Shown piece after piece: positions 51,839 through 60,406 of a stretch of DNA of 64,000 bases. A program made the translations under genes and the position numbers. Source of the stretch: Pseudomonas sp. Irchel 3E20. GTDB lineage: Bacteria; Pseudomonadota; Gammaproteobacteria; Pseudomonadales; Pseudomonadaceae. Position 1 is the first letter of the stretch, and every line of letters begins with the position of its first letter. The notes under the pieces were generated by a model that made no database searches, was not told the origin of the DNA, and saw only the letters and a list, made by a program, of their open reading frames with translations. Where the stretch lies: assembly GCF_900187645.1 (NCBI RefSeq), contig NZ_FYEE01000015.1:1-64000 (forward strand), read 5' to 3'.

Positions 51839-52963
51839 GTGAGACGTAAATTTTTGCTGCTGCTGGAAACCGGACTGGTTCTGGCAGGCTTGCTGCTGGG
51901 CGCTTCTGCCTGGAAGCTGTATTCGGCACTGGAGCAGCCGCTGAACCTGGCTACCGAAGAACTGCTGGAAGTCCCGGCCGGTTCGACCCCCACGGGAACC
52001 TTCAATCGCCTGCAAGCCGATGGCGTGCTTGAGGATGCTTTCTGGCTGCGCCTGTACTGGCGTTTTAACCTTGCTGGCCAGCCTTTGCACAGCGGTGAGT
52101 ACCGCATGCTGCCGGGCATGACCGCCCAGGGCTTGATTGGCCTGTGGCAGCGCGGCGAAGTGGTGCAATACAGCCTGACCCTGGTTGAGGGTTGGAACTT
52201 CCGCCAGGTGCGCTCCGCCCTGAGCAAGAACGACAAGTTGGAACAGACCCTGGCGGGGCTGAGCGACAGCGAAGTGATGGAAAAACTGGGCCATGGCGGC
52301 GTGTTCCCCGAGGGGCGGTTCTTTCCCGACACCTATAGTTTCGTGCGCGGCATGAGCGATGCCGAGTTGCTGAAAAAAGCCTACGAGCGTCTTGAGGAGG
52401 TGCTGGCCAAGGAGTGGAGCCGGCGCGCTGCCGACTTGCCCTACACCCAGCCCTATCAGGCGCTGATTATGGCCTCGCTGGTGGAGAAGGAAACCGGTGT
52501 GCCCCAGGAGCGCGGGCAGATTGCCGGGGTGTTCGTGCGCCGCATGCGCACCGGCATGATGCTGCAAACCGACCCGACGGTGATCTACGGCCTCGGCGAG
52601 CGCTACAACGGCAAGCTGACCCGCTCCCACCTGCGCGAACCAACGCCGTACAACACTTACACCAACTTCGGGTTGCCGCCGACGCCCATTGCTATGGTCG
52701 GGCGCGAAGCAATCAACGCCGCGCTCAACCCGGTTGCTGGCAGCAGCCTGTACTTTGTCGCCCGTGGCGATGGCAGCCATGTGTTCTCCGACGACCTGGA
52801 TGCGCACAACGCCGCCGTGCGCGAGTATCAGCTCAAGCGTCGTGCCGACTACCGCTCCAGTCCGGCGCCACTGCAGGTGCCGCAGGCTGCTCCTGAAGAC
52901 GTCGTGCCGCCCCAGGATGATGAGCCCGCGCTGGACGCCAACCCGCCGCAAAGCCCGCAATGA
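51839..52963 (+). CDS. mltG: Endolytic peptidoglycan transglycosylase MltG (YceG-like)
   Basis: This 374-residue inner-membrane protein cuts nascent glycan strands near the membrane. One N-terminal membrane helix (about residues 5-25: LLLLETGLVLAGLLLGASAW) is followed by a YceG domain. The catalytic glutamate lies in MASLVEKETGVPQERG, with LQTDPTVIYGLGERY and YNTYTNFGLPPTPIAM after it. The last 35 residues are Pro-rich, as in other pseudomonads. The GTG at 51839 begins three bases after pabC. Confidence 0.92.
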   Translation: MRRKFLLLLETGLVLAGLLLGASAWKLYSALEQPLNLATEELLEVPAGSTPTGTFNRLQADGVLEDAFWLRLYWRFNLAGQPLHSGEYRMLPGMTAQGLIGLWQRGEVVQYSLTLVEGWNFRQVRSALSKNDKLEQTLAGLSDSEVMEKLGHGGVFPEGRFFPDTYSFVRGMSDAELLKKAYERLEEVLAKEWSRRAADLPYTQPYQALIMASLVEKETGVPQERGQIAGVFVRRMRTGMMLQTDPTVIYGLGERYNGKLTRSHLREPTPYNTYTNFGLPPTPIAMVGREAINAALNPVAGSSLYFVARGDGSHVFSDDLDAHNAAVREYQLKRRADYRSSPAPLQVPQAAPEDVVPPQDDEPALDANPPQSPQ

Positions 52964-52982
52964 CATTGATTAAGGACTGCCC

Positions 52983-53615
52983 GTGACTGGTTTGTTTATC
53001 ACGCTGGAAGGCCCGGAAGGCGCCGGCAAAAGCACCAACCGCGAATACCTGGCCGAGCGCCTGCGCGCCGCCGGCATTGAAGTGTTACTGACCCGCGAAC
53101 CGGGCGGCACACCACTGGCCGAACGCATCCGCGAGGTGCTGCTGGCGCCCATCGATGAAGTGATGAACCCGGACACCGAGCTGCTGCTGGTGTTCGCCGC
53201 ACGGGCCCAGCACTTGGCACAAGTGATCCGCCCGGCGCTGGCACGGGGCGCGGTGGTGCTGTGTGATCGCTTTACCGACTCCACTTACGCCTATCAAGGC
53301 GGCGGCCGCGGTTTGTCCGTGGAGCGTATCGCGGCGCTGGAAACGTTCGTTCAGGGCGATCTGCGCCCGGACCTGACGCTGGTGTTCGACCTGCCGGTGG
53401 AAATCGGCATGGCCCGGGCCAGCGCCCGTGGGCGGCTGGACCGCTTCGAGCTGGAAGATCGGCTGTTTTTCGACGCGGTTCGCAGCGCGTTCCTCGCCCG
53501 AGCCAAGGCGGACCCGGCGCGCTACCTGCTGGTGGACGCCGCTCAACCCCTGGCGCAGGTTCAACGTGCGCTGGATGCCCTGGTGCCGACCCTGCTGGAG
53601 CGTCATCGTGGCTGA
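52983..53615 (+). CDS. tmk: Thymidylate kinase
   Basis: This is a 210-residue kinase converting dTMP to dTDP. The P-loop is LEGPEGAGKSTNREYLAERL. The DRF motif is in LCDRFTDSTYAYQGGGRGL. The LID-type arginine region is in RASARGRLDRFELED. Length and order match TMK. The start is GTG at 52983; the 3' end overlaps holB by eight bases. Confidence 0.95.
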   Translation: MTGLFITLEGPEGAGKSTNREYLAERLRAAGIEVLLTREPGGTPLAERIREVLLAPIDEVMNPDTELLLVFAARAQHLAQVIRPALARGAVVLCDRFTDSTYAYQGGGRGLSVERIAALETFVQGDLRPDLTLVFDLPVEIGMARASARGRLDRFELEDRLFFDAVRSAFLARAKADPARYLLVDAAQPLAQVQRALDALVPTLLERHRG

Positions 53616-54594
53616 AGCCTATCCGTGGCAGGACAGCCTCTGGCAGCAATTGGCCGGCCGCAGCCAGCACGCCCACGCTTATTTGCTGCATGGCCCCATG
53701 GGTATCGGCAAGCGCGCCCTGGCCGAACGCCTGATGGCCAGCCTGTTGTGCCAACGACCCGAGGGGCTGGAGGCTTGCGGCCAGTGCAAATCCTGCCTGC
53801 TGCTCAAGGCCGGTAGCCATCCGGACAACTACATTCTGGAGCCGGAAGAGGCGGACAAGGCGATCAAGGTCGATCAGGTCCGTGACCTGGTGAGTTTCGT
53901 GGTGCAGACCGCGCAAATGGGCGGGCGCAAAGTGGTGTTGATCGAGCCGGTGGAGGCGATGAACCACAACGCAGCCAACGCTTTGCTCAAAAGCCTCGAA
54001 GAACCCTCCGGCGACACGGTGCTGCTGCTGGTCAGCCACCAGCCAAGCCGCTTGCTGCCCACGGTCAAGAGCCGCTGCGTGCAGCAGGCGTGCCCGTTGC
54101 CGAGCCCAGCCATGAGCCTGCAATGGCTGGCCCAGGCGTTGCCCGACTGCACAACGGATGAGCGTGGTGAACTCCTGACCCTGGCCGCCGGCTCGCCGCT
54201 GTTGGCGGTCAACCTCCAGGCCCAGGGCGTGCGCGAGCAGCGGGCGTTGGTGGTTGAAGGGGTGAAGAAACTGCTCAAACAACAGCAATCGCCGACCCAA
54301 TTGGCCGAGGGCTGGAATGCCATCCCGTTGTTACTGCTGTTCGACTGGTTCTGCGACTGGTCGAGCCTGATCCTGCGTTATCAACTGACCCACGACGAGG
54401 CTGGCCTGGGCCTGGCCGACATGCGCAAGGTGGTGCAGTACCTGGCGCAAAAGAGCCCGCAGGGCAAGGTCCTGGAGATCCAGGACTGGATCCTCGCCCA
54501 GCGCCAGAAAGTCCTGGGTAAGGCCAACCTCAATCGGGTGTTGTTGCTCGAAGCCCTGTTGGTGCAATGGGTGGGGTTGCTCGGCCGCCGTTGA
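53608..54594 (+). CDS. holB: DNA polymerase III subunit delta'
   Basis: This is a 328-residue clamp-loader subunit. The AAA+ P-loop is LLHGPMGIGKRALAERLM. A zinc-binding run is in LEACGQCKSCLLLKAG. NALLKSLEEPSGDTVLLLVS and TVKSRCVQQACPL are the sensor regions. The C-terminal collar domain is divergent. The GTG at 53608 lies inside tmk, so translation is coupled. It is followed by tatD with only 52 bp between; the pilZ gene usually found here in Pseudomonas is absent. Confidence 0.92.
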   Translation: MAEAYPWQDSLWQQLAGRSQHAHAYLLHGPMGIGKRALAERLMASLLCQRPEGLEACGQCKSCLLLKAGSHPDNYILEPEEADKAIKVDQVRDLVSFVVQTAQMGGRKVVLIEPVEAMNHNAANALLKSLEEPSGDTVLLLVSHQPSRLLPTVKSRCVQQACPLPSPAMSLQWLAQALPDCTTDERGELLTLAAGSPLLAVNLQAQGVREQRALVVEGVKKLLKQQQSPTQLAEGWNAIPLLLLFDWFCDWSSLILRYQLTHDEAGLGLADMRKVVQYLAQKSPQGKVLEIQDWILAQRQKVLGKANLNRVLLLEALLVQWVGLLGRR

Positions 54595-54599
54595 TCGGC

Positions 54600-54621
54600 G
54601 CCGCCCGCGGCGCTTTTTTAT
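54600..54621 (+). terminator. Hairpin and T-run between holB and tatD
   Basis: A small GCGCC-GCCC-GCGGCGC structure is followed by TTTTTT. It looks like a weak Rho-independent terminator, and would partly separate tatD from the upstream genes. Confidence 0.5.
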
Positions 54622-54646
54622 CCACAGAACCGAGTTGCGACTTTTT

Positions 54647-55435
54647 ATGCTTGTAGATTCCCACTGCCACCTCGACCGCCTCGACCTGGCTGCCCACGGC
54701 GGCTCCCTGGACGCAGCACTGGATGCTGCCCGCCAATGTGGCGTCGGGCATTTCCTGTGCATTGGCGTCAGTGTCGATAACGCGGCCGACGTCAAGGCAC
54801 TGGCCGAGCGCTATGACGATGTCGATTGTTCGGTGGGTGTTCACCCGCTCGACGTTCAGCCCGGCGCCGCGCCGGCGCTGGACTGGCTGCTGCGTGAGCT
54901 CAACCACCCGCGTGTCGTGGCCATTGGCGAGACGGGCCTGGATTACCACTACGAACCTGAAGCCGCCGAGTTGCAGCAAGCCTCATTCCGCCTGCACCTG
55001 GAGGCCGCCCAGCAAACCGGCAAACCGGTGATCGTCCACACCCGTGGCGCGCGGGCCGACACCCTGGCCCTGCTGCGCGAAGCAGCGTTGCCCCAAGCGG
55101 GCGTGCTGCACTGCTTCACAGAAGACTGGGACATGGCCAAAGCCGCGCTGGACCTGGGCTTCTACATCTCGCTGTCGGGGATTGTCACCTTCAAGAATGC
55201 CGAGGCCTTGCGCGATGTGGCGCGCCAGGTGCCGGCCGATCGCCTGCTGGTAGAGACCGACTCGCCTTACCTGGCCCCCATTCCGTACCGGGGCAAGCCC
55301 AACTTGCCGCAGTACGTGCGGGAAGTGGCGCAGTATCTGGCGATGCTGCGCGGCCAGCCCTTTGATGCTTTTGCCCGCCAAACCAGCGAGAACTTCCAGC
55401 GGTTGTTCCCGCTGGCTCGGGTCAAGCCGTTCTAA
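54647..55435 (+). CDS. tatD: TatD family deoxyribonuclease
   Basis: This is a 262-residue metal-dependent hydrolase of the TatD family. The ligands and active-site motifs are visible: LVDSHCHLDRL at the N terminus, GETGLDYHYEPE, IVHTRGARADTLAL, LHCFTEDWDMA and LLVETDSPYLAPIPYRGK. It hydrolyses DNA ends and is implicated in DNA repair. The ATG at 54647 has no obvious ribosome-binding site. The order holB-(pilZ)-tatD is usual in Pseudomonas. Confidence 0.92.
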   Translation: MLVDSHCHLDRLDLAAHGGSLDAALDAARQCGVGHFLCIGVSVDNAADVKALAERYDDVDCSVGVHPLDVQPGAAPALDWLLRELNHPRVVAIGETGLDYHYEPEAAELQQASFRLHLEAAQQTGKPVIVHTRGARADTLALLREAALPQAGVLHCFTEDWDMAKAALDLGFYISLSGIVTFKNAEALRDVARQVPADRLLVETDSPYLAPIPYRGKPNLPQYVREVAQYLAMLRGQPFDAFARQTSENFQRLFPLARVKPF

Positions 55436-55449
55436 GGTAAATCGCGGGC

Positions 55450-55566
55450 AAAAAAAACCCGGGTTCTGGGGGGTGAATCCGGGTTAAGACCATTAGGAGT
55501 AAAACAAAGGCACGCGGTCCGTTGGTACCTTCATCGCCGCGACACTTGGGGGAGATGCCGCGTCGA
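55450..55566 (-). ncRNA. rgsA: Small RNA RgsA (RpoS-dependent)
   Basis: A transcript of about 117 nt fits, read leftward. A sigma-S-like -10, CAATACTT (55573-55580 on the minus strand), precedes it by the normal distance. A terminator ends it: AACCCGGATTCACCCCCC paired by CCGGGTT, with a run of eight Ts (55450-55488). It lies downstream of tatD, where I recall RgsA (PA2958.1, P16) in P. aeruginosa and P. fluorescens. The body carries CTTTGTTTTACTCC, which could pair with ribosome-binding sites. I could not compare it with a reference. Confidence 0.7.
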
Positions 55567-55657
55567 CAGCTCAAGTATTGATCACAATGGCGTTGCGTCC
55601 AGTTCGCGCTGGCTATTTCTTAAACAGATTTGGAATACGCGCGCTTCGCTTGAGTTC

Positions 55658-56791
55658 TCATTGCCGCGCCAGGGTAGCGACAATCGCCAGAGTTTCGTCG
55701 ATTACGCGCTTTTCTGTATAGAAATGCGGGGAAAAACGCACACCCTCACCACGGGGGATGCACACCACCTGTTGCGCCATCAACTGCCGCCATAGCTGCT
55801 GATTATCGATGCCATCGATACTGAACGAGAAAATCCCGCCCCGACGCGCCGGATTCAGCGGGCTGTGCAAGCGCACCCCGGGAATGGCGCTCAAACCGTC
55901 TTGCAACCACTGCACCCGTTCGGCGATTAACCGGGCGACTTCTTCCATGCCCACGTCTTCAAGCAGCGACAGGCTGGCCTCCAGCGCCATGGCCCCGAGC
56001 ATATTGGGGCTGCCGCATTCAAAGCGCCGGGCGCTTTTTGCCGGCTCCCACGCGGTGCGGCTATAGTCGCCCATATGTTCAAGCATGTGCCAGCCGAACT
56101 CGTGCAGCTTGAGTTGTTCACGCAACTCGGCGCGGCAATAGAACACCCCCAGGCCTTCCGGGCCGAGCATCCACTTGTGGCCGTCGGCCATGGCGAAGTC
56201 GCACTGATAGGCCTGCACATCGAAGGGTAGGGCGCCCAGTTGCTGGATCGCGTCAATGCAAAACAGCACGTTGCGCTGCTTGCAACCGGCCCCCAGGCGT
56301 CGCAGGTCCAGCAGCAGGCCGCTAGCGAACTGCACGGCGCTGACCGACATCAGCCGCGTGCGCGGCCCGCAGGCCGCCAGCAGCGCGGCTTCCGGGTCAT
56401 CGCCCTTGAGGCTGACTTGCACCACTTCCACCCCTTGCCCGGCCAGGGCTTCCCAGACGATGCGGTTGGAGGGGAATTCTTCGTCGCTGATGACGATCTG
56501 GTCGCCGTTTTTCCAGCTCAAACCGAAGGCTACGAAAGAGAGGGCTTCTGATGTATTTTTGACCAGCGCCACGTCATCCGTTGCCGGTGCGTTGAGCAGG
56601 CGGGCAAGGCGTTCGCGAAGGCGTTGTTCCAGTACCATCCAGTCCGGATAGTCCCTGGCGCCGAGCAAAACGTTCTCCTGGGCGAAGCGGGTGACGGCTA
56701 ATGCGGCGCGATTGGGCCAGGGCGCAACGGCCGCGTGGTTCAAATAACGCAGGCCGGGAGCCTGTACAAATTCATCAAGAAACGTAGTCAT
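55658..56791 (-). CDS. Class V aminotransferase family protein (cysteine-desulfurase-like)
   Basis: This is a 377-residue PLP enzyme of the class V fold. The PLP lysine is in FAMADGHKWMLGPEGLGVFYC. The preceding motifs are VISDEEFPSNRIVWEAL, LMSVSAVQFASGLLLDLRRL and VLFCIDAIQQLGAL, and FECGSPNMLGAMALEASL follows. The catalytic cysteine of IscS/SufS desulfurases is not evident in the C-terminal region, so it is more like a selenocysteine-lyase-type or other homologue. It has no partner nearby; its substrate is unknown. It diverges from the TetR gene. Confidence 0.85.
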   Translation of the reverse strand: MTTFLDEFVQAPGLRYLNHAAVAPWPNRAALAVTRFAQENVLLGARDYPDWMVLEQRLRERLARLLNAPATDDVALVKNTSEALSFVAFGLSWKNGDQIVISDEEFPSNRIVWEALAGQGVEVVQVSLKGDDPEAALLAACGPRTRLMSVSAVQFASGLLLDLRRLGAGCKQRNVLFCIDAIQQLGALPFDVQAYQCDFAMADGHKWMLGPEGLGVFYCRAELREQLKLHEFGWHMLEHMGDYSRTAWEPAKSARRFECGSPNMLGAMALEASLSLLEDVGMEEVARLIAERVQWLQDGLSAIPGVRLHSPLNPARRGGIFSFSIDGIDNQQLWRQLMAQQVVCIPRGEGVRFSPHFYTEKRVIDETLAIVATLARQ

Positions 56792-56869
56792 GGTCGGATG
56801 ATCCGTGCAATTTGGCGCAAGTTAGGCATAATACGCGGCTTCGATTTTGACCCCTACAGACCTTTTCTT

Positions 56870-57508
56870 ATGCACAAAGAACCTCGTAAGGTCCGTGAGT
56901 TTCGTCGCCGCGAGCAAGAAATTCTCGATACCGCGCTCAAGCTGTTCCTCGAACAAGGTGAAGACAGTGTCACCGTCGAGATGATCGCTGATGCCGTGGG
57001 TATCGGCAAAGGCACGATCTACAAGCACTTCAAGTCCAAGGCGGAGATCTACCTGCGCTTGATGCTCGATTACGAGCGCGACCTGAATGAGCTGCTGCAC
57101 TCTGCCGATGTGGACAAGGATAAGGAAGCCCTGTCCCGGGCTTACTTTGAGTTCCGCATGCGCGACCCGCAGCGCTATCGCTTGTTCGATCGCCTGGAAG
57201 AGAAGGTGGTCAAGGGCAACCAGGTTCCGGAGATGGTCGAAGAATTGCACAAGATCCGTGCTTCGAACTTCGAGCGCCTGACCCTGTTGATTAAGGGCCG
57301 CATCAGCGAGGGCAAGCTCGAAGACGTGCCGCCGTACTTCCACTATTGCGCGTCCTGGGCGCTGGTCCACGGCGCCGTGGCGCTGTACCACTCACCGTTC
57401 TGGAGCAATGTGCTGGAAGACCAGGAAGGCTTCTTCCAGTTCCTGATGGATATCGGTGTGCGCATGGGCAACAAGCGCAAGCGCGACACCGACGCCCCGG
57501 GCAGTTGA
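56870..57508 (+). CDS. TetR family transcriptional regulator
   Basis: This is a 212-residue repressor. The N-terminal HTH is in VEMIADAVGIGKGTIYKHFKSK (about residues 30-52), preceded by REQEILDTALKLFLEQGEDS. The ligand domain is helical; HKIRASNFERLTLLIKGRI and YCASWALVHGAVALYHSP are mid-domain. The final residues are basic. It was placed at the ATG at 56870 (MHKEPRKV); a longer frame upstream lacks HTH relatives. It is divergent from the class V aminotransferase gene (78 bp) and may regulate it. The ligand is unknown. Confidence 0.87.
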   Translation: MHKEPRKVREFRRREQEILDTALKLFLEQGEDSVTVEMIADAVGIGKGTIYKHFKSKAEIYLRLMLDYERDLNELLHSADVDKDKEALSRAYFEFRMRDPQRYRLFDRLEEKVVKGNQVPEMVEELHKIRASNFERLTLLIKGRISEGKLEDVPPYFHYCASWALVHGAVALYHSPFWSNVLEDQEGFFQFLMDIGVRMGNKRKRDTDAPGS

Positions 57509-57589
57509 GCCATTCAAGTGCTTTATTGCGCCATCATTGAGCTACGTGGCGCGAACCTCCCCAGCTTATACTCAGGCATGGGACTTGCT

Positions 57590-57615
57590 AAAACCTGATT
57601 TATAAGTCAGGTTTT
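57590..57615 (+). terminator. Rho-independent terminator after the TetR-type gene
   Basis: AAAACCTGA and TCAGGTTTT form a perfect 9-bp stem around an 8-nt loop. It lies 80 bp past the TetR stop. Confidence 0.7.
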
Positions 57616-57649
57616 GCCGGTCCCGATTTTTCTTCCGCCGGAGTGCTTC

Positions 57650-58618
57650 ATGATCGTTGACCGTCAAGGCAGGCGTTTTCGCAATTTGCGTATCAGCCTG
57701 ACTTCAGCCTGCAACTATGCCTGTACCTACTGCGTGCCCAACGGCAAGCGGCTGGTGGCTGCGCAGGATGAACTGTCGGCCGAGGCCATGGCCCGGGGCG
57801 TGGCGTACCTGATCGAGGCGGCAGGCATCGAGCGTTTGCGCATCACCGGCGGCGAACCACTGGTCAGCCCCAAGCTGGAAGCGTTCATGGCGGCCGTGGG
57901 GCAGATGGGCCTGGCGGACATCAGCCTGACTACCAATGGCCAGTTGCTGACGCGCAAGTTGCCCTCCCTGGTGCAGGCCGGCATCCGCCGCATCAACGTT
58001 TCCCTCGACACCCTCGACCCGCAAGCCTTCCGCGCCATCGCCCGGGGCGGCGACCTACCCACCGTGCTCGACGGTATGGCCCAGGCCAAGGCCGCCGGGA
58101 TGAAGGTCAAGGTCAACATGGTGCCGTTGCGCGGGCAGAACCTGGACCAGGTGATGCCGCTGCTCGACTACTGCCTGGAGCGTGGCTACGAGTTGCGCTT
58201 CATCGAGTTGATGCGCATGGGCCACCTGGCCAGCGATGGCAACAGCTTCCTGCAGCAGTTCGTCAGCCTCCAGCAGTTGCTGGGCCTGATTGGCGAACGC
58301 TACGAATACTTGCAAGCCGACGCCCCGGTGGACGCCACTGCGGTGCGCTACGAAGTGCCGGGCCATGGCTTCTTCGGTGTGATTGCCAATGAAAGCGTGC
58401 CTTTTTGCCGGACCTGTTCGCGCTTGCGTCTGTCGTCCACCGGTTGGCTGCATGGCTGCCTGTCGTCGAGCAACCGCCACTACATCGGCGACTTGCTGGA
58501 CAAACCGCGCCACCAGGCCCTGCCCGCGTTGCAGCGGCTGCTGATGAAAGCCCTGGACGACAAGCAGGAAGTGGCGTTCTCCGGCGGCGCGACGGTGATG
58601 AAGATCATTGGCGGCTGA
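57650..58618 (+). CDS. MoaA-type radical SAM enzyme (GTP 3',8-cyclase-like)
   Basis: This is a 322-residue protein with the radical SAM cluster in TSACNYACTYCVPNGKRL (CxxxCxxC). RLRITGGEPLVSPKLEA and LTTNGQLL are further MoaA blocks. The C-terminal second [4Fe-4S] site is in VPFCRTCSRLRLSSTGWL, with a nearby LHGCLSS, and it ends IIGG. Those features match MoaA, which starts molybdenum cofactor synthesis. It stands alone, without moaB/C/E; Pseudomonas often has more than one moaA. GGAGTG precedes the ATG at 57650. A different substrate cannot be excluded. Confidence 0.85.
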   Translation: MIVDRQGRRFRNLRISLTSACNYACTYCVPNGKRLVAAQDELSAEAMARGVAYLIEAAGIERLRITGGEPLVSPKLEAFMAAVGQMGLADISLTTNGQLLTRKLPSLVQAGIRRINVSLDTLDPQAFRAIARGGDLPTVLDGMAQAKAAGMKVKVNMVPLRGQNLDQVMPLLDYCLERGYELRFIELMRMGHLASDGNSFLQQFVSLQQLLGLIGERYEYLQADAPVDATAVRYEVPGHGFFGVIANESVPFCRTCSRLRLSSTGWLHGCLSSSNRHYIGDLLDKPRHQALPALQRLLMKALDDKQEVAFSGGATVMKIIGG

Positions 58619-58695
58619 GGCCCAGGCAGGCTGGCCCGGAAGCTGCATCTGGTGCCCATTCGCCGGTTTTCCGTCACCGGCCTCTGGAGGGTAGG

Positions 58696-59298
58696 ATGCG
58701 TAGCCTGGTTTTGCTGCTGGCCGTTTTGGCGCTTGGTGGCTGCATGAATGTCAGTGACCTGGGCGAGGGCGCTCGCTACCACATGAGCGATGCGGGCCTG
58801 TTGGACCACAGCGATACCCGCCGCACCAGCTCCGTGCGCATCCAACCCGATTCCTTCGTGTTTATCGCCCAGGGCGCGTTCGCCCCGCCGGGCAGCGCTT
58901 ACCCGCGGCCCAATGTGGTGGCCGAAGAGGCGTTCAACAGCTTCGTCGAGTATTTCCCCATGGTGCGCCGCGCCCGTGCCCCCGAAGGGCTGGACGAGGC
59001 AATGACCGAGGCTCGCGCCGCCGGCGCCCATTACCTGCTCTACACCCGCTTCGCCAAGGCCGAAGACCGCATCGGCAACTACGATGAATGGGCCGACCAG
59101 GAAGCCGTGGATCGCCTAGGGGTGGACACCGGTGTGATTCAGATCATGCTGATCGAGACCAGTACCCAATACCTGATCGACACGGCGCGCATCCGCAGCC
59201 GTGGCGGTTTACTGACGTTCCATGACAACAAGCCGCAAGACCTGCTCGGCCAACCCCTGCGCCAGTACGCGCGCAGCCTGCTGGGCCTGAGCGACTGA
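58696..59298 (+). CDS. DUF4823 family lipoprotein
   Basis: This is a 200-residue predicted lipoprotein. The signal peptide (LVLLLAVLALGGCMNVSD) has a lipobox with cysteine at about residue 16. The mature part begins with a short linker and continues as a soluble domain (DSFVFIAQGAFAPPGS; EARAAGAHYLLYTRFAKAEDR). TGGAGG precedes the ATG at 58696. No enzymatic motif is visible. It is followed closely by a DUF1285 gene and may share its transcript. I recall a DUF4823 homologue in other pseudomonads. Confidence 0.78.
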   Translation: MRSLVLLLAVLALGGCMNVSDLGEGARYHMSDAGLLDHSDTRRTSSVRIQPDSFVFIAQGAFAPPGSAYPRPNVVAEEAFNSFVEYFPMVRRARAPEGLDEAMTEARAAGAHYLLYTRFAKAEDRIGNYDEWADQEAVDRLGVDTGVIQIMLIETSTQYLIDTARIRSRGGLLTFHDNKPQDLLGQPLRQYARSLLGLSD

Positions 59299-59318
59299 GC
59301 GCGGCCCCCGGAGCCTCC

Positions 59319-59879
59319 ATGAGCGACACGCAAAAAGCCCTCGACCTGTTCGCCCAGATCCCCAAGGCCAAAGGCCTGCCGCCGGTGCACCTGTGGAATC
59401 CCGAGTTCTGCGGCGATATCGATATGCGCATCGCCCGCGACGGCACCTGGTACTACCAGGGCACGCCCATTGGCCGCAAGCCGATGGTCAAGTTGTTCTC
59501 CACTATCCTGCGCCGCGACGGCGATGACTACTTCCTGATTACCCCAGTGGAAAAAGTCGGGATCAAGGTCGATGACGCGCCGTTCATTGCCGTGACCCTG
59601 GAGGTTGAAGGGCAGGGCGAGAGCCAAGTGTTGCGCTTTACCAGCAATGTCGAAGAGTCCTTCGCCGCCGATGCCGAACACCCATTGCGGGTGGTGATCG
59701 ATCCTGCGAGCCAGGAGCCAGCGCCCTACGTGCTGGTACGCAGCAATCTGGAAGCGCTGATCCACCGCAACGTCTTCTACCAATTGGTGGAGCTGGCGGT
59801 GAGCCGCCCCATCGATGGCCAGAACTGGCTCGGGGTGTGGAGCGCCGGGGTGTTCTTCCCCATCGGCCTGGAACCCTGA
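59319..59879 (+). CDS. DUF1285 family protein
   Basis: This is a 186-residue soluble protein of the DUF1285 family. Core motifs are PPVHLWNPEFCGDIDMRI, DGTWYYQGTPIGRKPMVKLFST and LRRDGDDYFLITPVEKVGIKV. The C terminus reads WLGVWSAGVFFPIG. Some structural homologues are plasma-protein-like beta folds with no known reaction. It follows the lipoprotein gene by 20 bp and converges on the secreted-protein gene; there is no room for a terminator. Confidence 0.83.
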   Translation: MSDTQKALDLFAQIPKAKGLPPVHLWNPEFCGDIDMRIARDGTWYYQGTPIGRKPMVKLFSTILRRDGDDYFLITPVEKVGIKVDDAPFIAVTLEVEGQGESQVLRFTSNVEESFAADAEHPLRVVIDPASQEPAPYVLVRSNLEALIHRNVFYQLVELAVSRPIDGQNWLGVWSAGVFFPIGLEP

Positions 59880-59895
59880 GCCAGGGGCCTGGCGC

Positions 59896-60222
59896 TTACT
59901 GAGCGGCGCCGTTGCCTTCGGAGCCGGAGCCGCCGGTGGTGGTTTTCGAGCCGCTGCCCATCTTGCCGTTTTCCGGATCGGGCGCGCCGCCCTGGCGGCC
60001 GCTGTCGTTACCCTGCACCCGCGGGTCGGTGCCGGTGGATGGAGGCAGGCCGCCGTTATCCATGGCGCCGCCGGTGTCCATCGACGGTGTCGAGCCCTGG
60101 GTGGTGGGCGGCGTTGGCGAATCGACCGGGTTGGTCGGCCCGGTGGAACCGGCGAACGAGGCCAGGGAAACCGAGGACAGCAGGCCGGCCAGGGCCAGGT
60201 TTGTAAGGAGTGAGCGATTCAT
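59896..60222 (-). CDS. Secreted low-complexity protein of unknown function
   Basis: This is a 108-residue protein with a signal peptide (NRSLLTNLALAGLLSSVSLAS, cut near AFA-G). The mature part is almost all Gly, Ser, Thr, Pro, Asp and Asn (DTGGAMDNGGLPPSTGTDPR, GKMGSGSKTTTGGSGSEGN) and is probably disordered. No cysteines or enzymatic motifs occur. A start codon with AGACGAC upstream makes it a likely real gene. Similar short proteins in Pseudomonas are annotated as hypothetical. The GC-rich composition could also arise by chance on this strand, but the clean signal peptide argues for a gene. Confidence 0.65.
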   Translation of the reverse strand: MNRSLLTNLALAGLLSSVSLASFAGSTGPTNPVDSPTPPTTQGSTPSMDTGGAMDNGGLPPSTGTDPRVQGNDSGRQGGAPDPENGKMGSGSKTTTGGSGSEGNGAAQ

Positions 60223-60406
60223 GGTGTCGTCTCCAATGTCAGGGGGTTACCTTCAATTGGTCAGCCGCTGGCCGGTGGGGTGCCGGGCGGGCGACGGGCG
60301 GTGCTGATCCTGCTGCGAAGGTTCTGCCATTCGCCGCTGAAATTGAGCTGCGCCAGGTCGGCAAACTGCATTAGCATCGCCTTTTGAATTTTTGCCAGGA
60401 TCGTCC

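Noticed and set aside
55449..55488. Terminator of tatD
   Set aside because: The T-run lies on the minus strand, so the hairpin ends a leftward transcript (rgsA). It may only weakly affect tatD.
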